Both the position numbers and the translations under genes were made by a program. Below the pieces are notes generated by a model. That model was given only the letters and a program-made list of their open reading frames with translations, had not been told where the DNA came from and did not search any database. From Chamaea fasciata (lineage: Eukaryota; Chordata; Aves; Passeriformes; Sylviidae): DNA of 64,000 bases. Position 1 is the first letter of the stretch. Each line of letters starts with the position of its first letter. The DNA is taken from positions 5,914,739 to 5,978,738 of the forward strand of contig JARCOQ010000025.1 of assembly GCA_029207755.1 (NCBI GenBank). Direction: 5' to 3'. Shown one piece after another: positions 1 through 11,896 of the stretch.

Positions 1-180
1 ATGAGGTGTCTGATGGCAGTCCGTGGTGTCAGTGCCAGGTGCCAGTGCTGTGTGTGAGGTGACCCCGCTGCGGGGTGCCTGTGCCCGGTGCTGATGTGAA
101 GCGCCCGGTGTGAGGTGACCCCGATGGGGGTTTCCCGGCGCACAGTGTGAGGTGACCCCATGGGGTGCCCGGTGACAGGT
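1..180. repeat. GC-rich minisatellite-like repeats
   Basis: The 14-base string TGTGAGGTGACCCC occurs at 53, 109 and 145, each time followed by a variable spacer rich in GGGGTGCC and CCCGGTG. Spacing of 56 and 36 bases shows an irregular, decayed tandem array. It abuts the CpG island. No coding signal is seen. Confidence 0.6.
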
Positions 181-399
181 ACGCGGCGGCCCGACGGGGT
201 GCCCGGCGCGATTCCCGGACGCCGGCGGGCGGTGCCGCTCCCGCACGAGCCCCGGTGCGCGCCCCCGGGGGGGCCGGGCGGGCCGAGGTGCGCGGGCGGG
301 GCCGCGGGCGGGGCCTCCCGGTGGCGGGCGGAGCCTCGCGGAGCCGCCGCACGCGAGCCCGGAGGGGCCGGGGCTGCCGCAGCGCCGCGCTGGTCCCGC

Positions 400-506
400 C
401 GCCCGCCCCGCGCCGCCCGCCCCGCGCCGCCCGCCCCGCGCCGCCCGCTCCGCTCCCCGCCCGCTCGGGCCGCACGGACCGCGCCGCAGCGCACGGCTCC
501 CGGCCG
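400..506 (+). other. SYT2: candidate SYT2 5' non-coding exon
   Basis: The 3' edge is set by the donor GTAAGT at 507. The transcription start is not visible, so the left boundary is nominal. Open frames here come from lack of A/T-rich stop codons and do not resemble a known protein. Mammalian SYT2 also has untranslated 5' exons separated from the coding exons by a long intron. Confidence 0.4.
401..456. repeat. 14-bp GC tandem repeat in CpG island
   Basis: The unit GCCCGCCCCGCGCC is repeated perfectly three times (401, 415, 429), followed by a degenerate fourth copy (443-456). It lies just upstream of or within the non-coding exon and may vary in copy number. Confidence 0.85.
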
Positions 507-3064
507 GTAAGTGCCCGCCCGCACTCCCGCCGAAGTTTCCCCCGGTGCCGCAGCGGCGCGGGCTCTGCGGGACGGGGCCACCCGAGCTCCAGCCGAGCCC
601 GTCCCGGCGCCGCCGCCCGAGGTGCGGGATGGGATGTCCGCCGTGGGGTGGGATGGAGTACTCGCCGCGGGCACCGGGTAGTGCACCCCGCCGAGTCCCG
701 GGGCTGAGAGAGGGACGGGGAGCTGCGCTTTTCCCGGGAACCCATCCCGGGCCACGGGTCCCAGAGCTGCCCAACGCTCGAAGGCTGCCCGTGGGGGCTG
801 CGCCCAGAAGGTGGCTGGGGACGGAGCCTGGAGGGATTGAGAGGGGGCGGCCAGTGATGCAGGAGGCTGCGGAACTGGCGGGGAGCTCCCGGGGGCGTGG
901 GGACCCTCCCGAAGGCGTGAGGCCCCCTGGGAATGCGGGGCCACCCTGGGGATGCCGCGCGGTGCCGCCGGGTCAAAGGTGCCCTCTGGGCGCTGCGGGA
1001 TGCTCCAGCTCCTCATCCCTGCGGATGCCCGACAATGGGTGCCCTTGGGGTGCTGGCCCCGGGAGTGGCGGGGGCGCGGGGCTGTTCCCGCAGCATTGCG
1101 GGGGACCCACCCTGGTGCTGGGAACCCAGGGAGCGGCGTGGCCCCAGCGGGGGCAGCTACAAGCCCCGCTGCACTGACGGCTTCTTCGTAGCGGCCTGGC
1201 CAGGAGCCAGCTCCAGACAGACCTTTCGTCTGGATTCCCCCGCCGTGGCTACACCATCTCCGGGATCCTCCAGCACTCCCTACGCTGGCTGGGTGCCGTC
1301 AGGGTGCAGCCGTGCAGAGGGGTTCGGTCCAGCGCCGGGGATGTCACCCTGGGGTGCCGCAGCCCCTGCTGCGCCCAGCACATCGCTGCTCCCCTCAGCC
1401 TAGTTTTAAAGAGTGATCCCAAAGGAGCTCTTGCAAATCGCGCAGGGGACAGGCAGCGTTGCAAGGTGACAGTGGCATGGGGGGCGGGGGGGGACACAAG
1501 TCTTGTGTCACCCATTGCTTCGTGGTCTCCAACTATATCAGTGACTGTTTCTCTGCACGGGCGCTTCTTGGCGCAGCACTCTTCGGTCCTCCGAGTGAGA
1601 GTGGCCGGGGTGCTGCGGGGTGTCACCCACTGCAGAGTGTCCGACAGCACAGCCTCCTGCGCTGTGGAGCTGCAGGGCGCTGCTGGACTCCCCGCCTGCT
1701 CCTCTGCTGCAGCAAAACTTCAGTCCTGAGCGCAGGCTGGCTGGTGCGCGAGGTGCTGCTGCGGCGGTGTTACTCCTGCACGCACCGAGCGGCAGCGCAG
1801 CCACCGGCAGGAGTCCCCAGCCTGCTGCATTATTCCTCTCTAGCACAGTGCCTCGGCACGCTGCCCAGGGCTGCCGGACCCCCGGGGCACCCCTGGGGCA
1901 TCCCCGGGGCGCTGCGCCCTTGCTGCGCGTGGGTGTTTTTGGCCGCAGAGTTTGGGTGGGGGGAAGTGTGGCTTGCGGTGGTCCGCGTGCAGGGGGAGTG
2001 AGGCATCAAGGGGGAGGCGATGCACCCAAGGTCATTGAGGCCAGCAGTGGCAGTGGGAGTCACCTGTGCTGCTCGAGAGCAGCACAACCCAGCAAAGCAC
2101 CCCAGCGCCCCCAAACCCAAGGGCCTCTCGGGAGCGATGCCATGTCTCCTCCTTGCTTATGGGTGTAGTGCAGGAATGGGTCTGACCTTGCCGATCCCCT
2201 GGCACCTCGCCTGGCCTCCGGTGGTGAGCACCGCTGCCCCGCCTGCTGGGAGCCAGCCTGAAGCCCCGGTGCCCCCGATTCTGCAGGGCGAGGACACGTC
2301 CCTCGCTGCCTGTGAGCCCGGTGATGGCAGTGGCGGTGAGCAGCACCGGCTGCACTGCGTTGCTGCCAGCCGCCCTGGCTCTGCACCCTGCTGCCCACAG
2401 CGCCCGTGGTCCCAGAGCAGGGAGGACACACAAATACAGTCATATAGACCCTCATACACATACACGGATATATATTATAAATACGGTTGGGGAGGGGGTT
2501 TGCAAACACAGCCACTCTGGCATTTGCTGCTGACTGCTCCTGCGGGAGCTGCCTCCTGCTCCATAAGCCCCAGGGATGGTCACTGGGCTAGAGCTTGGTG
2601 CCAGTGAAGTGAGCCGGGACTCCCGCTCCCCCGCAGGTCCTCCAGTTCACCGTGGTTTTGGCAAAGTCCCAGCTCTGGGAGCCGGATGACTGCGGCTCCT
2701 CATTATGACTGGAGTTTCTCCTTCCCCGGGCTGCGCAGAGAGCTGCGAGCTGGCAGCCGTGATGTCCTCCACCAGGATCAATGCCCAGTGTACAGATGGG
2801 ACCCAGTGCCCACTGGTTTAAAATCCTGTATTTTTTAATTCCCTACTCCTGGCAGTGCCGCTCGGCACTGTGCCTGGCCCTGCTCAGCCTGGTGGCCACC
2901 AGCACCTTCCCTGTGCCAGTTATCTGGAGCCGCTGGTAAATGCAATCAGCAATATGCTTTTGCCCTTGGCTGCGGTCGGCCTTTCCCTCCTGGATGAACA
3001 CCCAGCTCTTCCCCAGCTCATGCCCTCAGCTCAGCTCCTGCGTGAGCCTGCGTTCCCCAAAGCG

Positions 3065-3255
3065 CTCTTTGATTATTAGCCCTAATAATTGTGTTATTGC
3101 ATTGACTGAACTGTTTCAGATGCCAAAGCTAATTTTGCTCTTCATGCCTTCCTTCATCAGTAATGGGATTTTGATAACATCACGCATCCAAAAGTATTGG
3201 ATAAACTTGGCATAATTCCCCATTTATTAATTAAACCGTAAATTAGGCAGCGTGC
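3065..3255. promoter_or_regulatory. AT-rich island, candidate conserved non-coding element
   Basis: About 190 bases of AT-rich, low-CpG sequence sit inside very GC-rich intron. They include CCTAATAATTG near 3079, TTGATAACATCAC near 3171 and TTATTAATTAAACC near 3225. No open frame or repeat family is recognised. The sharp compositional contrast and homeodomain-like cores suggest an enhancer-type element (inference). Confidence 0.3.
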
Positions 3256-6200
3256 GTCTGGAATCTGAATGCCCCAAACTAGTGTGATCCTGCAGCTGGG
3301 GATGGTGCTGGCCCATTCCTGTCAGCCCTGGGGTGTGGGATCCTGGTGTCTCCTGCTGAGTTTGGGGACTGCCACATCCAGGTGGGACCACCTGCTCCAT
3401 TGCTTCCTGCGTGCTGGAAGTTGTGATGTTTCATCAGCTCTGGTGTTTGGAGTAGGAATCACATTGTCCCCTGCTGGTGGCTATAGTCTGGCAGAGCTCC
3501 CTGTCCCCCCAGGGTGGCTCTGCGGGTGCTGGTGCTTTGGGAGGGGTGACTGCAGCCAGCTCTGTCAGTACATGTGGCTGTGCCAAATTCCTGCTGTCTG
3601 GAACCACATCCCACTCTCCCACACAGGCAGTTGTCTGACTCTTGCACCAAACCCATCTCCACTGGCTCTCTGTGGCCCTACTGACCTGGAAGGCACTTCT
3701 GGCACTGATAGGGTGTCCTTCTCCTAGTGCGTCTTAAGGAAATCTGGTGTGTGTTAATTAATCCAGGGTGTTTCATGCTTCCCAACTTTTCCTAGCCCTG
3801 CAGGGTGCAGCAGATGTGGACTCTGGGCTTGTGCATTCCTGGGGATATGGGGAAACCAGGCACAAAGTGGGTGCTTGTGGCATGAGGTGTAGGTGGGTGC
3901 TGTGGGATGCAACGGGGTAGTCCAAGCCCTGAGTCCGTGCTGAGCTGGAGGGGGCCGGGGGGGGCTGTCCTGCTGCCAGGGACCTGGGGAGCTGCTCTGG
4001 GACCAGGCTGAAGCCATGGGGATTGGGAGTGTCTGTGAGCAGCAGGATGCCCAAGATATGCCAGTGTGCTAGGCTGGTTTGGGATCAGCAGAGCTGATCT
4101 GGCAGCTGACATCCTGGCAGTGCTGGTGTGGGATGAGGCATCCCTGACTCCTGTGAGCTTCATGGGGTGCCTCACACCACAGCAATTCCACCAAAACGCC
4201 ATGGAGGTGAGATCAGGCTCCAAACTGCTCAACATTGTCCCAGGGAGATGTCTCCTACCTTCTCCTGCAGGACACAGGCTGTCCCTGGGGACATGCTGGG
4301 ACTGAGGGCTGCTGGTTCTGGGGAATCCCAAGTGGCAACACAGCTCCCACTGGCCACCAGCAGAGGATTCAAGGAGGAAAACAACACCAAATTTCAGAGC
4401 CATGCATGGATTTACAAGCACATGGACTCCCTGTGGGCTCTGTTGCTGTTGTGCTCTGTTCCCACGGGAGTCCCAGGGTTTTCTCCTGGGAACTGAGGCC
4501 TGGTAGAGTGGGTTAGTGCCTGGGATGAAGGTGCTGGCTTGTGCCCACACCGTCCATGCAGCGTTGTGACACCACTGCCAGCAGCCTGGCACAGCCGCTG
4601 CCTGGTGCTGCAGGGAGCTGTGTGTGGCTGTGCCAGCTCAGCCACTGCCCTGTGCCATGGGAGAGCCCAGCAGAGACCTCCCGGTGGAGTGGTGTGCGCC
4701 TGGCCATGGGAGACCCTTGGAAGGGATGGTGTAGCATAACTGCAAGGGAAGCAGCTCAGGAACCAGGGTGCTTTGCATCTGGGCTCTTCAGGTTTTCCCA
4801 GGGGAGTAACAACCTTCTCCAGGATGCACTGGTGGAGCAGCTCCTCTGTGCAGCCCTGAAAGTGTGTGCTGTTGTGCTTGTGCTGACAAAACGCTTGGAG
4901 TCACACAGGGATGCAGTTCAGACGGGCTGGGCAGGGAGAGAGGACCCCCTGTTGCATTCAAGGGCTGTGCTCATCACCCCAGCTGCACTCCTGGCTCTCC
5001 CAGTGACATTTCTCCATCTGTAAAGGTTTATTCATGGAAGTTAGTCCTGTGTCCTGGCCTTGGTGGGGCTTTGTGCCACAACAAAATCCCCTGGGCTGCT
5101 GTGATGCTGTGTCCTTGCTGATCCCATCCCATCCCAATGATTCCCCCATTCCCTTTGCCATCCCAAATGCCACAAGGCCGGATGGCCCTGGGGACACAGA
5201 GCTCTAGTGTGCCTTGGAGCTGGGCAAGCAGCATTGCTCCCACAGGCATCCAGTCCTGGGGGACTGAGACCAGGCTGACTGGGAGGAGGGGGAAGAGGAT
5301 TGCTGGGAGTTCCCCAGGGCTGGGGATGGTTTCCTGGATTTTAACACCAGCCCATTAAGACCTCGTGCTTGGCTAGGAGCTGTGGAGATCTCCCTGGAGC
5401 CTCCCCCTGGAAATGGCCCCTCGTGGCTTGTGTCTGCTTGTTTGGCCCGTCCGTAGAGCTGGGGAGCAGCACAGGGCGTGCGCTCCCTGCTCCAGTCTGC
5501 GATCGATCCACCGTGTCTCGGCTCGCTCCTGGAGCCACTTCTGGCTCTTCCCCAGGAGCTGACCTGGCTCTTTTTCTCTCCTTCCATGCTGATCTGGAGC
5601 CATCAGTGTGGCACAGGGCCATGGCCGGGAGTTGCCAGCAGTGTGGCCACGGTGCCGGCAGCGTGATGCCCACCCGGGAGGTTAGAACTTGGAACTCTTG
5701 GCTGTGTGGTGGATTCAAAGTGCCAGGGCAGCTCAGCCCATCACCATCTGGTGCCCTATTTAGCTGTTCTCATGTTGCCTTTGGAGCAGGACACTGCTGC
5801 CACAGCATCACAGTGCCGGGGAGCGGGCTGGGCTCTGCCGGCACCGGGAACATGTGTTTTGGGAGGCTTCTTTGGCCATTCATGGCTCTGTGTGCCAAGG
5901 GTGGACTGCCTGTGCTGCCTGGGGCTGGGATGAGCCTGGTGGTTTGCTGTGGCAGTGGTCAGTGCCATGTGGGATGCTCCATATGCTCTGCTGTCCTTGG
6001 CAACAGCTGTGTCCCCACAGCTGAGGAGACTGTGGTCTCCAGCCTCCCCAGCTGCCTTTTCTACCTGTGCCATGGTGGCATGTGGCATGAGCCAAAACCC
6101 TCTGGCTGAAGACCTGATGGTGAATGGTGCCTGCAGCCCCTGCAGCATTCCTGTGGGATGAAAGAGCGGTGCAGCAGTGATGGGAGACAGTGGGAAGCAG

Positions 6201-7149
6201 AGAGCCACAGTGAAGGGGGGGACAAGGTGCTCATCAGTCTCATTGCTGTTGGCACCCAAATTTCAGGTGGCAATGGCTGTGGCAGTGCCTGCCCCAGCTC
6301 CTGCAGGAGCCCTGAAACCAGTCCCAGCTCAGCCCCCTCCTGCCCTTCCTTCCTGGAGCAGCTGCAAACCAGAGCCAGGGCCTGATCCCTCTAGAAAAAG
6401 TGGGCTTTGGGGGATCAGCACCTCTGGGTGCCAGGCAGGGCTCTGAGCGCCCAGCAGTGGGTCCTTCTCTCCTGTGATGTGGGCACTGGTGTCATGGGCT
6501 GTCACTGCCCTCGTCCCCCATTCTACCTTGGTGCTGTTCTGATTTTAGAGGCAAAGGCACAGAAAATCCCTGAGTGCCTCACTGGGCACCCTGGCACTGG
6601 TGGGTGCCAGCAGTGCTCCCCATGCAGGGAGGTGTCCAATACCTGGTGGGTGCTGGCTGCGGTGATGCTTTGCAGGAGATGCACAGGAGTGAGCAGGGCA
6701 GGGTGGGACCATCCCTTACCCACATTGACCTTTAGGTGTTCATCCAGTGGGAGACTTCTGGTGGCAGGAGCCAGAATTTGTTCCCAAGGTTTGGCTTGGG
6801 AACACCAGAAGCCATCAATCTGGAACCCAAATGATGGACAAAGGCTGCCTTAGGCTGCATTTACTGCTAGAGCTCGCTTGGTTTTGCTGTGAGTAACGCA
6901 GATCCTCTCTCATAGGCAAGCACCGGCTGCAAAACCACCATCAGTCCTTAGTTTTTTATTTTACAAGCTCTCCCTCGTGAGCTGGGGGCTGAGTCTCCTT
7001 CCTTGAGGCCAGGGGCTCCGTGATGAGGAGCCGAGATTCCGGCTGTGGGGCAGCAAGGCAGGAGCTCATCCCGAGCTGTGCAGTGTGGTGCCCTCCCCGA
7101 ATTACTCATCCCTGGGGAAGAGCTTGTGGCTGGGGCTGCTGAACCCCAG

Positions 7150-7180
7150 CAAGTCGTTATTTTTAATTAGCTGAGCTGGG
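7150..7180. promoter_or_regulatory. TAATTA-containing AT-rich patch
   Basis: A short AT-rich patch with TTTTTAATTAGC, a homeodomain-type core, in GC-rich intron. It is one of a series of similar patches along the SYT2 5' intron. Function is inferred only. Confidence 0.2.
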
Positions 7181-7892
7181 AGCTGGTGGGTGATGAGGCC
7201 ATGAGTGGAGTGTGCCGTGGTGGGGAGGAGGGTGCCGGCCAGCTCTGCTCCCATCCAGAGATGCTGCTGGTGCCTGCAGGATGGGGAGCAGTGCTGGGGG
7301 TCCCGGTGAAGTCTAGTGGGTGTCACTGGCCCACTCAGAGCTGGGGGAATGCTGAGCTTCAGCCCTGCTCAGAGATTTCCTCTCTCAGGGTGCTGCTTCC
7401 CATTCTGTGCCTCAGTTTGCCTTGGAGTGTGGGGGTGCCTGGCCAGCAGCGCCTGCTCATACATGGGTTTGGGGACAGGAAAAATGTCCCTGTGAGGGTG
7501 ATGTCTCAGCAGCTCAGGTCCTGTCATGCCACTTGCTACCGGAGTGTCCTCGCCTCGTTACACCCCTCAGCTGTAGGAATACCCTCTCCTGAAAAGTGTG
7601 GAGCTGGGGGAACAGAGACTCCCCTTGCCCTCAGCACAGTGGATCAGGGTGGGAGTGTGGGGGGATCCTGGGGGCTGCTCCACCATCCTGGCCGCTGAGG
7701 GTCTGATCTGGCACTGCTGGTGCAGCTGCTGTGGTGGTGTGCTGGAGCTGGGGAAGGGGAACAGGGATGAGATTCCAGGGTCTGCTGGGCTGTTGCAGAG
7801 TCCCTTTGCACCAGGGTCTTGCAGCATCTCCCCACCCAGCACCCCCTCCCCTCCCTCCTCTCTGATCCTTTGGTCTGATGCCTTCACACATC

Positions 7893-7970
7893 CCTTGCCA
7901 GTAATTCTGTTAATTAAATGACCATTAGAAGCCAAGTCATGTTTTTGCCTTAATTAGTCTCCTGTCTCAC
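7893..7970. promoter_or_regulatory. AT-rich island with paired TTAATTA motifs
   Basis: Contains GTTAATTAAATG near 7908 and CCTTAATTAGTC near 7949, about 40 bases apart, in a 75-base AT-rich patch flanked by GC-rich sequence. No repeat or coding signal. A candidate neuronal enhancer core by composition alone. Confidence 0.3.
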
Positions 7971-8614
7971 CGCTGTGAGCTGAAACTCTGGCCTGGCATG
8001 TCCCCTTCGTGTCCCACTGTGGACCGATGGGAGCGCTGGGGAGTCAGGACCGCCGTGGACGGCCGGAGGGGGATGCCCTGGCATTGTGGGTCCGGCAGAG
8101 ACGGGATCTCCCCCTCCAGCTCTTGTGCTCCGGACCCCAGAAGCAAAACACCTGCTGGCATCAAAATCCAGATGGGGCACTGCTAAATATGGCAGCCGGA
8201 CTCTGGAATCTCTGCTTGCCCCCGGGCTGCACTGCAGGATTGTGCAGGCTCTGTAGTGCCCAGGCTTCCCCCTGGCATTGGGGTGGGAGAGGTCTTGCCT
8301 TGAAACTGGCTCGGGGTTTTCATTCACGGTCATCAAAGCCCTGGCACACGGCAGCACAGTTTTGGGATCAGCTCCTCGTTCATGGAGGTCTGGGGGGTTC
8401 CCACATCTCTGTCCCAGCAGGACAGCTTAGACCTGGCTTAGCCATCCTGAAAAGGAGCTCTGGGCCCACGGTGGCAGCCGCCCTTCGTTAGCTAACGAGC
8501 CTCCCCCAGATCGGGGTCTCCCTTGGACGCTTCATCCCTCTGGGCTGGGGGGGCCGGGGTTGGGACCCCCGTACCCACCTGCCCGCACCCAGCCCATGCT
8601 CGGTCAGCGCCGGC

Positions 8615-8670
8615 TGCTGCTAATTGTTGCCTCAGCTTCATTAATCTTCATTAGTTACTGTTCTGCTCTC
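8615..8670. promoter_or_regulatory. cluster of ATTA/TAAT motifs
   Basis: Four TAAT/ATTA cores (CTAATTG, CATTAATC, CATTAG and a flanking copy) lie within about 50 bases. They resemble clustered homeodomain sites. No other structure is recognised. Confidence 0.25.
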
Positions 8671-10154
8671 CATCATCCCTGCCGCCTTCACCTTCCTGGA
8701 GGGGAGAGGTTCCTTCTGCCCTTGCAGAGGAGCTGCTGGATTCCCCCAAAACCCTCACCCCGATGGGGACTGAGCTCCCTGGCTGCTGCCGTGTCCGGGG
8801 ACATCCCGGTCCTTCTGTGCATCCCCAAATTCTCATTCTGGGTCTGGTCCTTTGCAGAACATCCTGGCTGGTGAGAGCAACTTCCCATTGATTTCCTGCT
8901 TCTCCCTACATGGTTCTCAAAGCCCCCCAACCAGTGAATCCCCCCCCAATCCTTCCCCATCCCACCCTGACAGGGAGCGACTGCTGGGGCAGTGGATTCC
9001 CACGACGGGACCAGCTCTGGAGAAACCCCAAATCCCCTTTTTTGTGCCAGGTGCTGCAGCAGCGGGGGGTGTGTGTGGGGGGGGTGTCTTTGGGATGGAG
9101 TCTTCGATGGAGGAGGAGGAGGAAGAGGAGGGATGAAGGGCTCAGGAAGGAGATTTTTCAGTGCCTTAACTGCTTTTCTGTATACAGGGAATGCCCTGGG
9201 GACAGATGGGGATGGGATCGCTGGCTCCAGTCTGGGATTTACATCCTGCCAGACCTTGGGGTGCTGCTGGCTAATGGAATGCAGCAAATGGAATATGTGA
9301 AAGGGAGGGGGATACCCCCACCTCTCCGCTCCCTAAAATCATCAATGGAGCCAAGGAGGTTTACCCCAAGAAGGACTGCTTTGGAGCTCAGTGCAGTTTC
9401 TCAGGGTTCAGTATCAGCTTTAAGGGGGTTTGGAGGAGGTGAACCTGTGGTGAATTTGGGGGCTGACCCTGCAGGGAGTTTGCTGGATACCCCTGGAGGA
9501 TCCTTCTAGGCCAGATGTTTGCAGCTGGGGGACACTGCCTTAGGGGGTACAGGGTAACACAGCATGGGGTGCAGAAAGATTTTAGGGGCTCTGAGGGTGG
9601 TGCAGCGTGCAGGTGCATGCATGAAGTGGGGCTGGGGTGATATGTTAGGGGGTTTGGGAAGCTGCTGCAGGCACAGGACATGGGATGTCCTCTGGGATGT
9701 GGGGGTGCTGCGCTGAGGGGTGCAGGACGAGGCATCGGGGAATGGAGGGGGGTGCATTCGGAGAGAAATGCACTGTGAGGGTGATGGGTTTGGTGGGGTT
9801 CAGGGTTACACACTGGGCGGCTGGAGCAACAGGGAGCAAGGCAAAGCCCTGTGGGGGCAGAGGTGGCAGCTGGGGGGCTGTGGAGACCCCACACTGTGGG
9901 GACAGTGTAATGGAGGTGCATGGGTGATGTGCCACCCTCCCCACCCTCTGCCCCGTGGGGTCTCTGCAGCAGCTGCCTGGCTGAAGCCCACCCTATCCTG
10001 CTCCATGGGGAGCTCCTGGTGGGTTTTCTCTTGGGGGGGAGGGGTGCAGTGGGTCCTACCATTCCCATCAGCCTCTCCTGATGGGTGCTGCACCCCAGGG
10101 AGGGGCTGGGGGATCCCCAAGGACCAGCAAGGCAGCAAGGGTCCCCTTCCCCGG

Positions 10155-10262
10155 CGGTATATATTCATGATGCCTTAACCCACGCTTGTTCTTCAGCCAA
10201 GGACTGATAGAAATAGTTAATTATAACACTCATATTTTCTTGACGTTCCTAACCTGCGATCT
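10155..10262. promoter_or_regulatory. AT-rich island upstream of second CpG patch
   Basis: Contains a TATATATTCATGA stretch and GTTAATTATAAC, in a sharply AT-rich block that ends directly before a CpG-rich segment. The position upstream of a possible alternative SYT2 first exon makes it a candidate promoter-proximal element (inference). Confidence 0.3.
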
Positions 10263-10379
10263 TGGCGAGGGGGTAACGGGGAGCAGCGGGGGGTGGCGGG
10301 GAACAACTGCAAACCAGGCAGGAATAAAGAGAAAACCTAAAGAACCGCAGCGAGTCCTCGGCAGGAGCAGCCCAGCGGG

Positions 10380-10510
10380 GTTTGGGGGTGTGGTGGGGAT
10401 TTCGGGGGGCCGAGCTTCCTTCCCACCCGCGCCGCCGGCCGCTCGGCCCCTCGCCAGCGCCTGCCGCAACTTGCAAAGAGGAGGGGAAAAAAAATTGCAA
10501 AAGGAATGGG

Positions 10511-10543
<33 letters not shown>

Positions 10544-10810
10544 GCGGAGCCGGAGCAGGACTGCAATGCAGTGCCGCAGCCGAGCCCGCACGGCCCCCGC
10601 CCGCTGCCGGGGAAAAGGGGCCGGGACGGGGACAGGGGGCTGGGACGGGCCCCCACCGACCGAGGATCTGCGCCGTGGGGTGGGAGCAGCTCTGCCCCCA
10701 CGGCTGAGGCGTTGGGCTGCCCCGCTGGTGCCTGGGGGGGACACGGGACGTGCCCGAGGACACCCAGTGAGGCGGTGGCACAGTGGGGACTGGCACCTGG
10801 AGGTGAGGGG
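10380..10810 (+). promoter_or_regulatory. SYT2: second CpG-rich patch, possible alternative SYT2 promoter
   Basis: CpG-dense sequence around 10425-10470 and 10540-10710 is interrupted by a run of 29 A. A plausible donor (CTGGAG|GTGAGG) follows at 10803. SYT2 in mammals has transcripts with different untranslated first exons, so this may be an internal promoter. No protein homology is seen, and a GC-rich non-promoter stretch is equally possible. Confidence 0.3.
10511..10539. repeat. A29 homopolymer
   Basis: An uninterrupted run of 29 A inside CpG-rich sequence, preceded by shorter A runs. It may be the tail of a retroposed sequence or a slippage-prone tract, and its length may be uncertain in the assembly. 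Confidence 0.9.
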
Positions 10811-11134
10811 ACATCCCCAAGATCACAGTGCCCCACTGCTTGCTCTCCCTGCCCCATACACCGCCCCACTGCCTGCCCTCCCAGCCTCCCACCCCCCTTC
10901 GGCTGCCTCTGACCTGTCCAGGCTGCCCCCATGGCACTGCCCCACTCTGCCCTGTCCGTGCAGGAGGCGGATCAAAGCTTGGTCTCCTCGCTCGGGGGTG
11001 CATGGCAGCCCCACGGCAGCCCCCAGGTGCTGTTGGAGGGGGAGCAGCAACAGGGTCTTCGCTGGCTGGCTCCCCCCAGGCCCCTCCCGGGCCTCAGTTT
11101 CCCCTGGGCCTCAGCTCTGCCAGCGCCCGCCCGG

Positions 11135-11185
11135 TGAGCATCACGAGGGAGCAATTAGTGATGCTAATTAGGTTGCCCGGTTCAA
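11135..11185. promoter_or_regulatory. paired ATTAG/TAATTAG patch
   Basis: CAATTAGTGATGCTAATTAGG holds two homeodomain-type cores about 14 bases apart in otherwise GC-rich intron. The compact spacing is typical of paired homeodomain binding sites; function is inferred. Confidence 0.3.
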
Positions 11186-11467
11186 AAGCAACCCCTGCAG
11201 CCCCCCAGCCCCGGGCAGCACCGCACAGGCCCCCAAAGCAGCAGTTCCTTGGCCAAGTGTCCGTGCTACCTCTCCGCCCCCATGGCACGCAGCTCCCGGG
11301 GTTCCCACAGGCGCCCGCTGGCACTCAGGGGGGTGTGCGGGTGTGCAAGCCCTTGCACAGGCTGCGGGCAGTGCCACGCACGGGTGAGGACACGCACACC
11401 CACGGGCAGGTGCTGGCAGAGCCCCGCGGGCACTGCCCGAGTGCACAGGTAACAGCCCTGGGCAGGT

Positions 11468-11860
11468 GTGCACGGCCACCGCCCCGGGCACACATGGCCT
11501 GTGCACGAGCATTCACACACACATGCCGTGCACGAGCATTTACGTATACCCTGCGCACGTTTACACACACACACACACACGCACACACTCACACTCTCTC
11601 TCTCTCATACCCTGTGCACACACCTTGCACAAGCGCTCACACCCTCACACATTTGCATATCCCATGCTCATGTCTTGCACAAGTGCACGGACAAGCTTGC
11701 ACCTCCATTTCCACACGTGCACAGACACAGCCCGTGCACATGCACTGGCCCTTGCACACTGGCACCCACCCCTGCATGCTCCCAGGTGCACACACACACC
11801 CCCGGCACGTCTCGTCCTGCGCGCGCACACCTGTGCACGCCCGTGGGCTGCAGGGCGTGC
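11468..11860. repeat. TGCACA/CACACG-rich simple sequence region
   Basis: Roughly 390 bases are dominated by CACAC, TGCACA and GCACACAC words with irregular spacing, and enclose the purer CA/CT microsatellite at 11563-11606. It is a decayed dinucleotide-derived array. Open frames across it (His/Thr-rich or Val/Cys-rich) are repeat artefacts. Confidence 0.75.
11563..11606. repeat. (CA)n/(CT)n microsatellite
   Basis: Nine uninterrupted AC units (11563-11580) are followed by GCACACACTCACA and (CT)n. A compound dinucleotide microsatellite. Confidence 0.9.
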
Positions 11861-11896
11861 CCGGCTGCGGGTGCTGAGCGATCCCCGCTGTACCAG

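Larger units (their letters stand above)
140..720 (+). promoter_or_regulatory. SYT2: CpG island, candidate SYT2 promoter
   Basis: This stretch is extremely rich in CpG and contains several GC boxes of the GGGCGGGGC type around 290-330, with no TATA box. It ends in a strong splice donor (CGGCCG|GTAAGT, donor at 507). That is the structure of a CpG-island promoter followed by a non-coding first exon. The first recognisable coding sequence downstream on the same strand is SYT2 at 14136, so assignment to SYT2 is an inference from order and strand. A promoter of another transcript, or a bidirectional one, cannot be excluded. Confidence 0.6.

Noticed and set aside
29..976. 315-codon frame on the minus strand over the CpG island
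   Set aside because: Pro/Arg/Ala-rich translation produced by extreme GC content. No homology, no splice or start context, and it overlaps minisatellite and tandem repeats.
10230..11003. 257-codon minus-strand frame with a poly-Phe run
   Set aside because: The Phe run is the A29 homopolymer read antisense; the rest is GC-driven open sequence.
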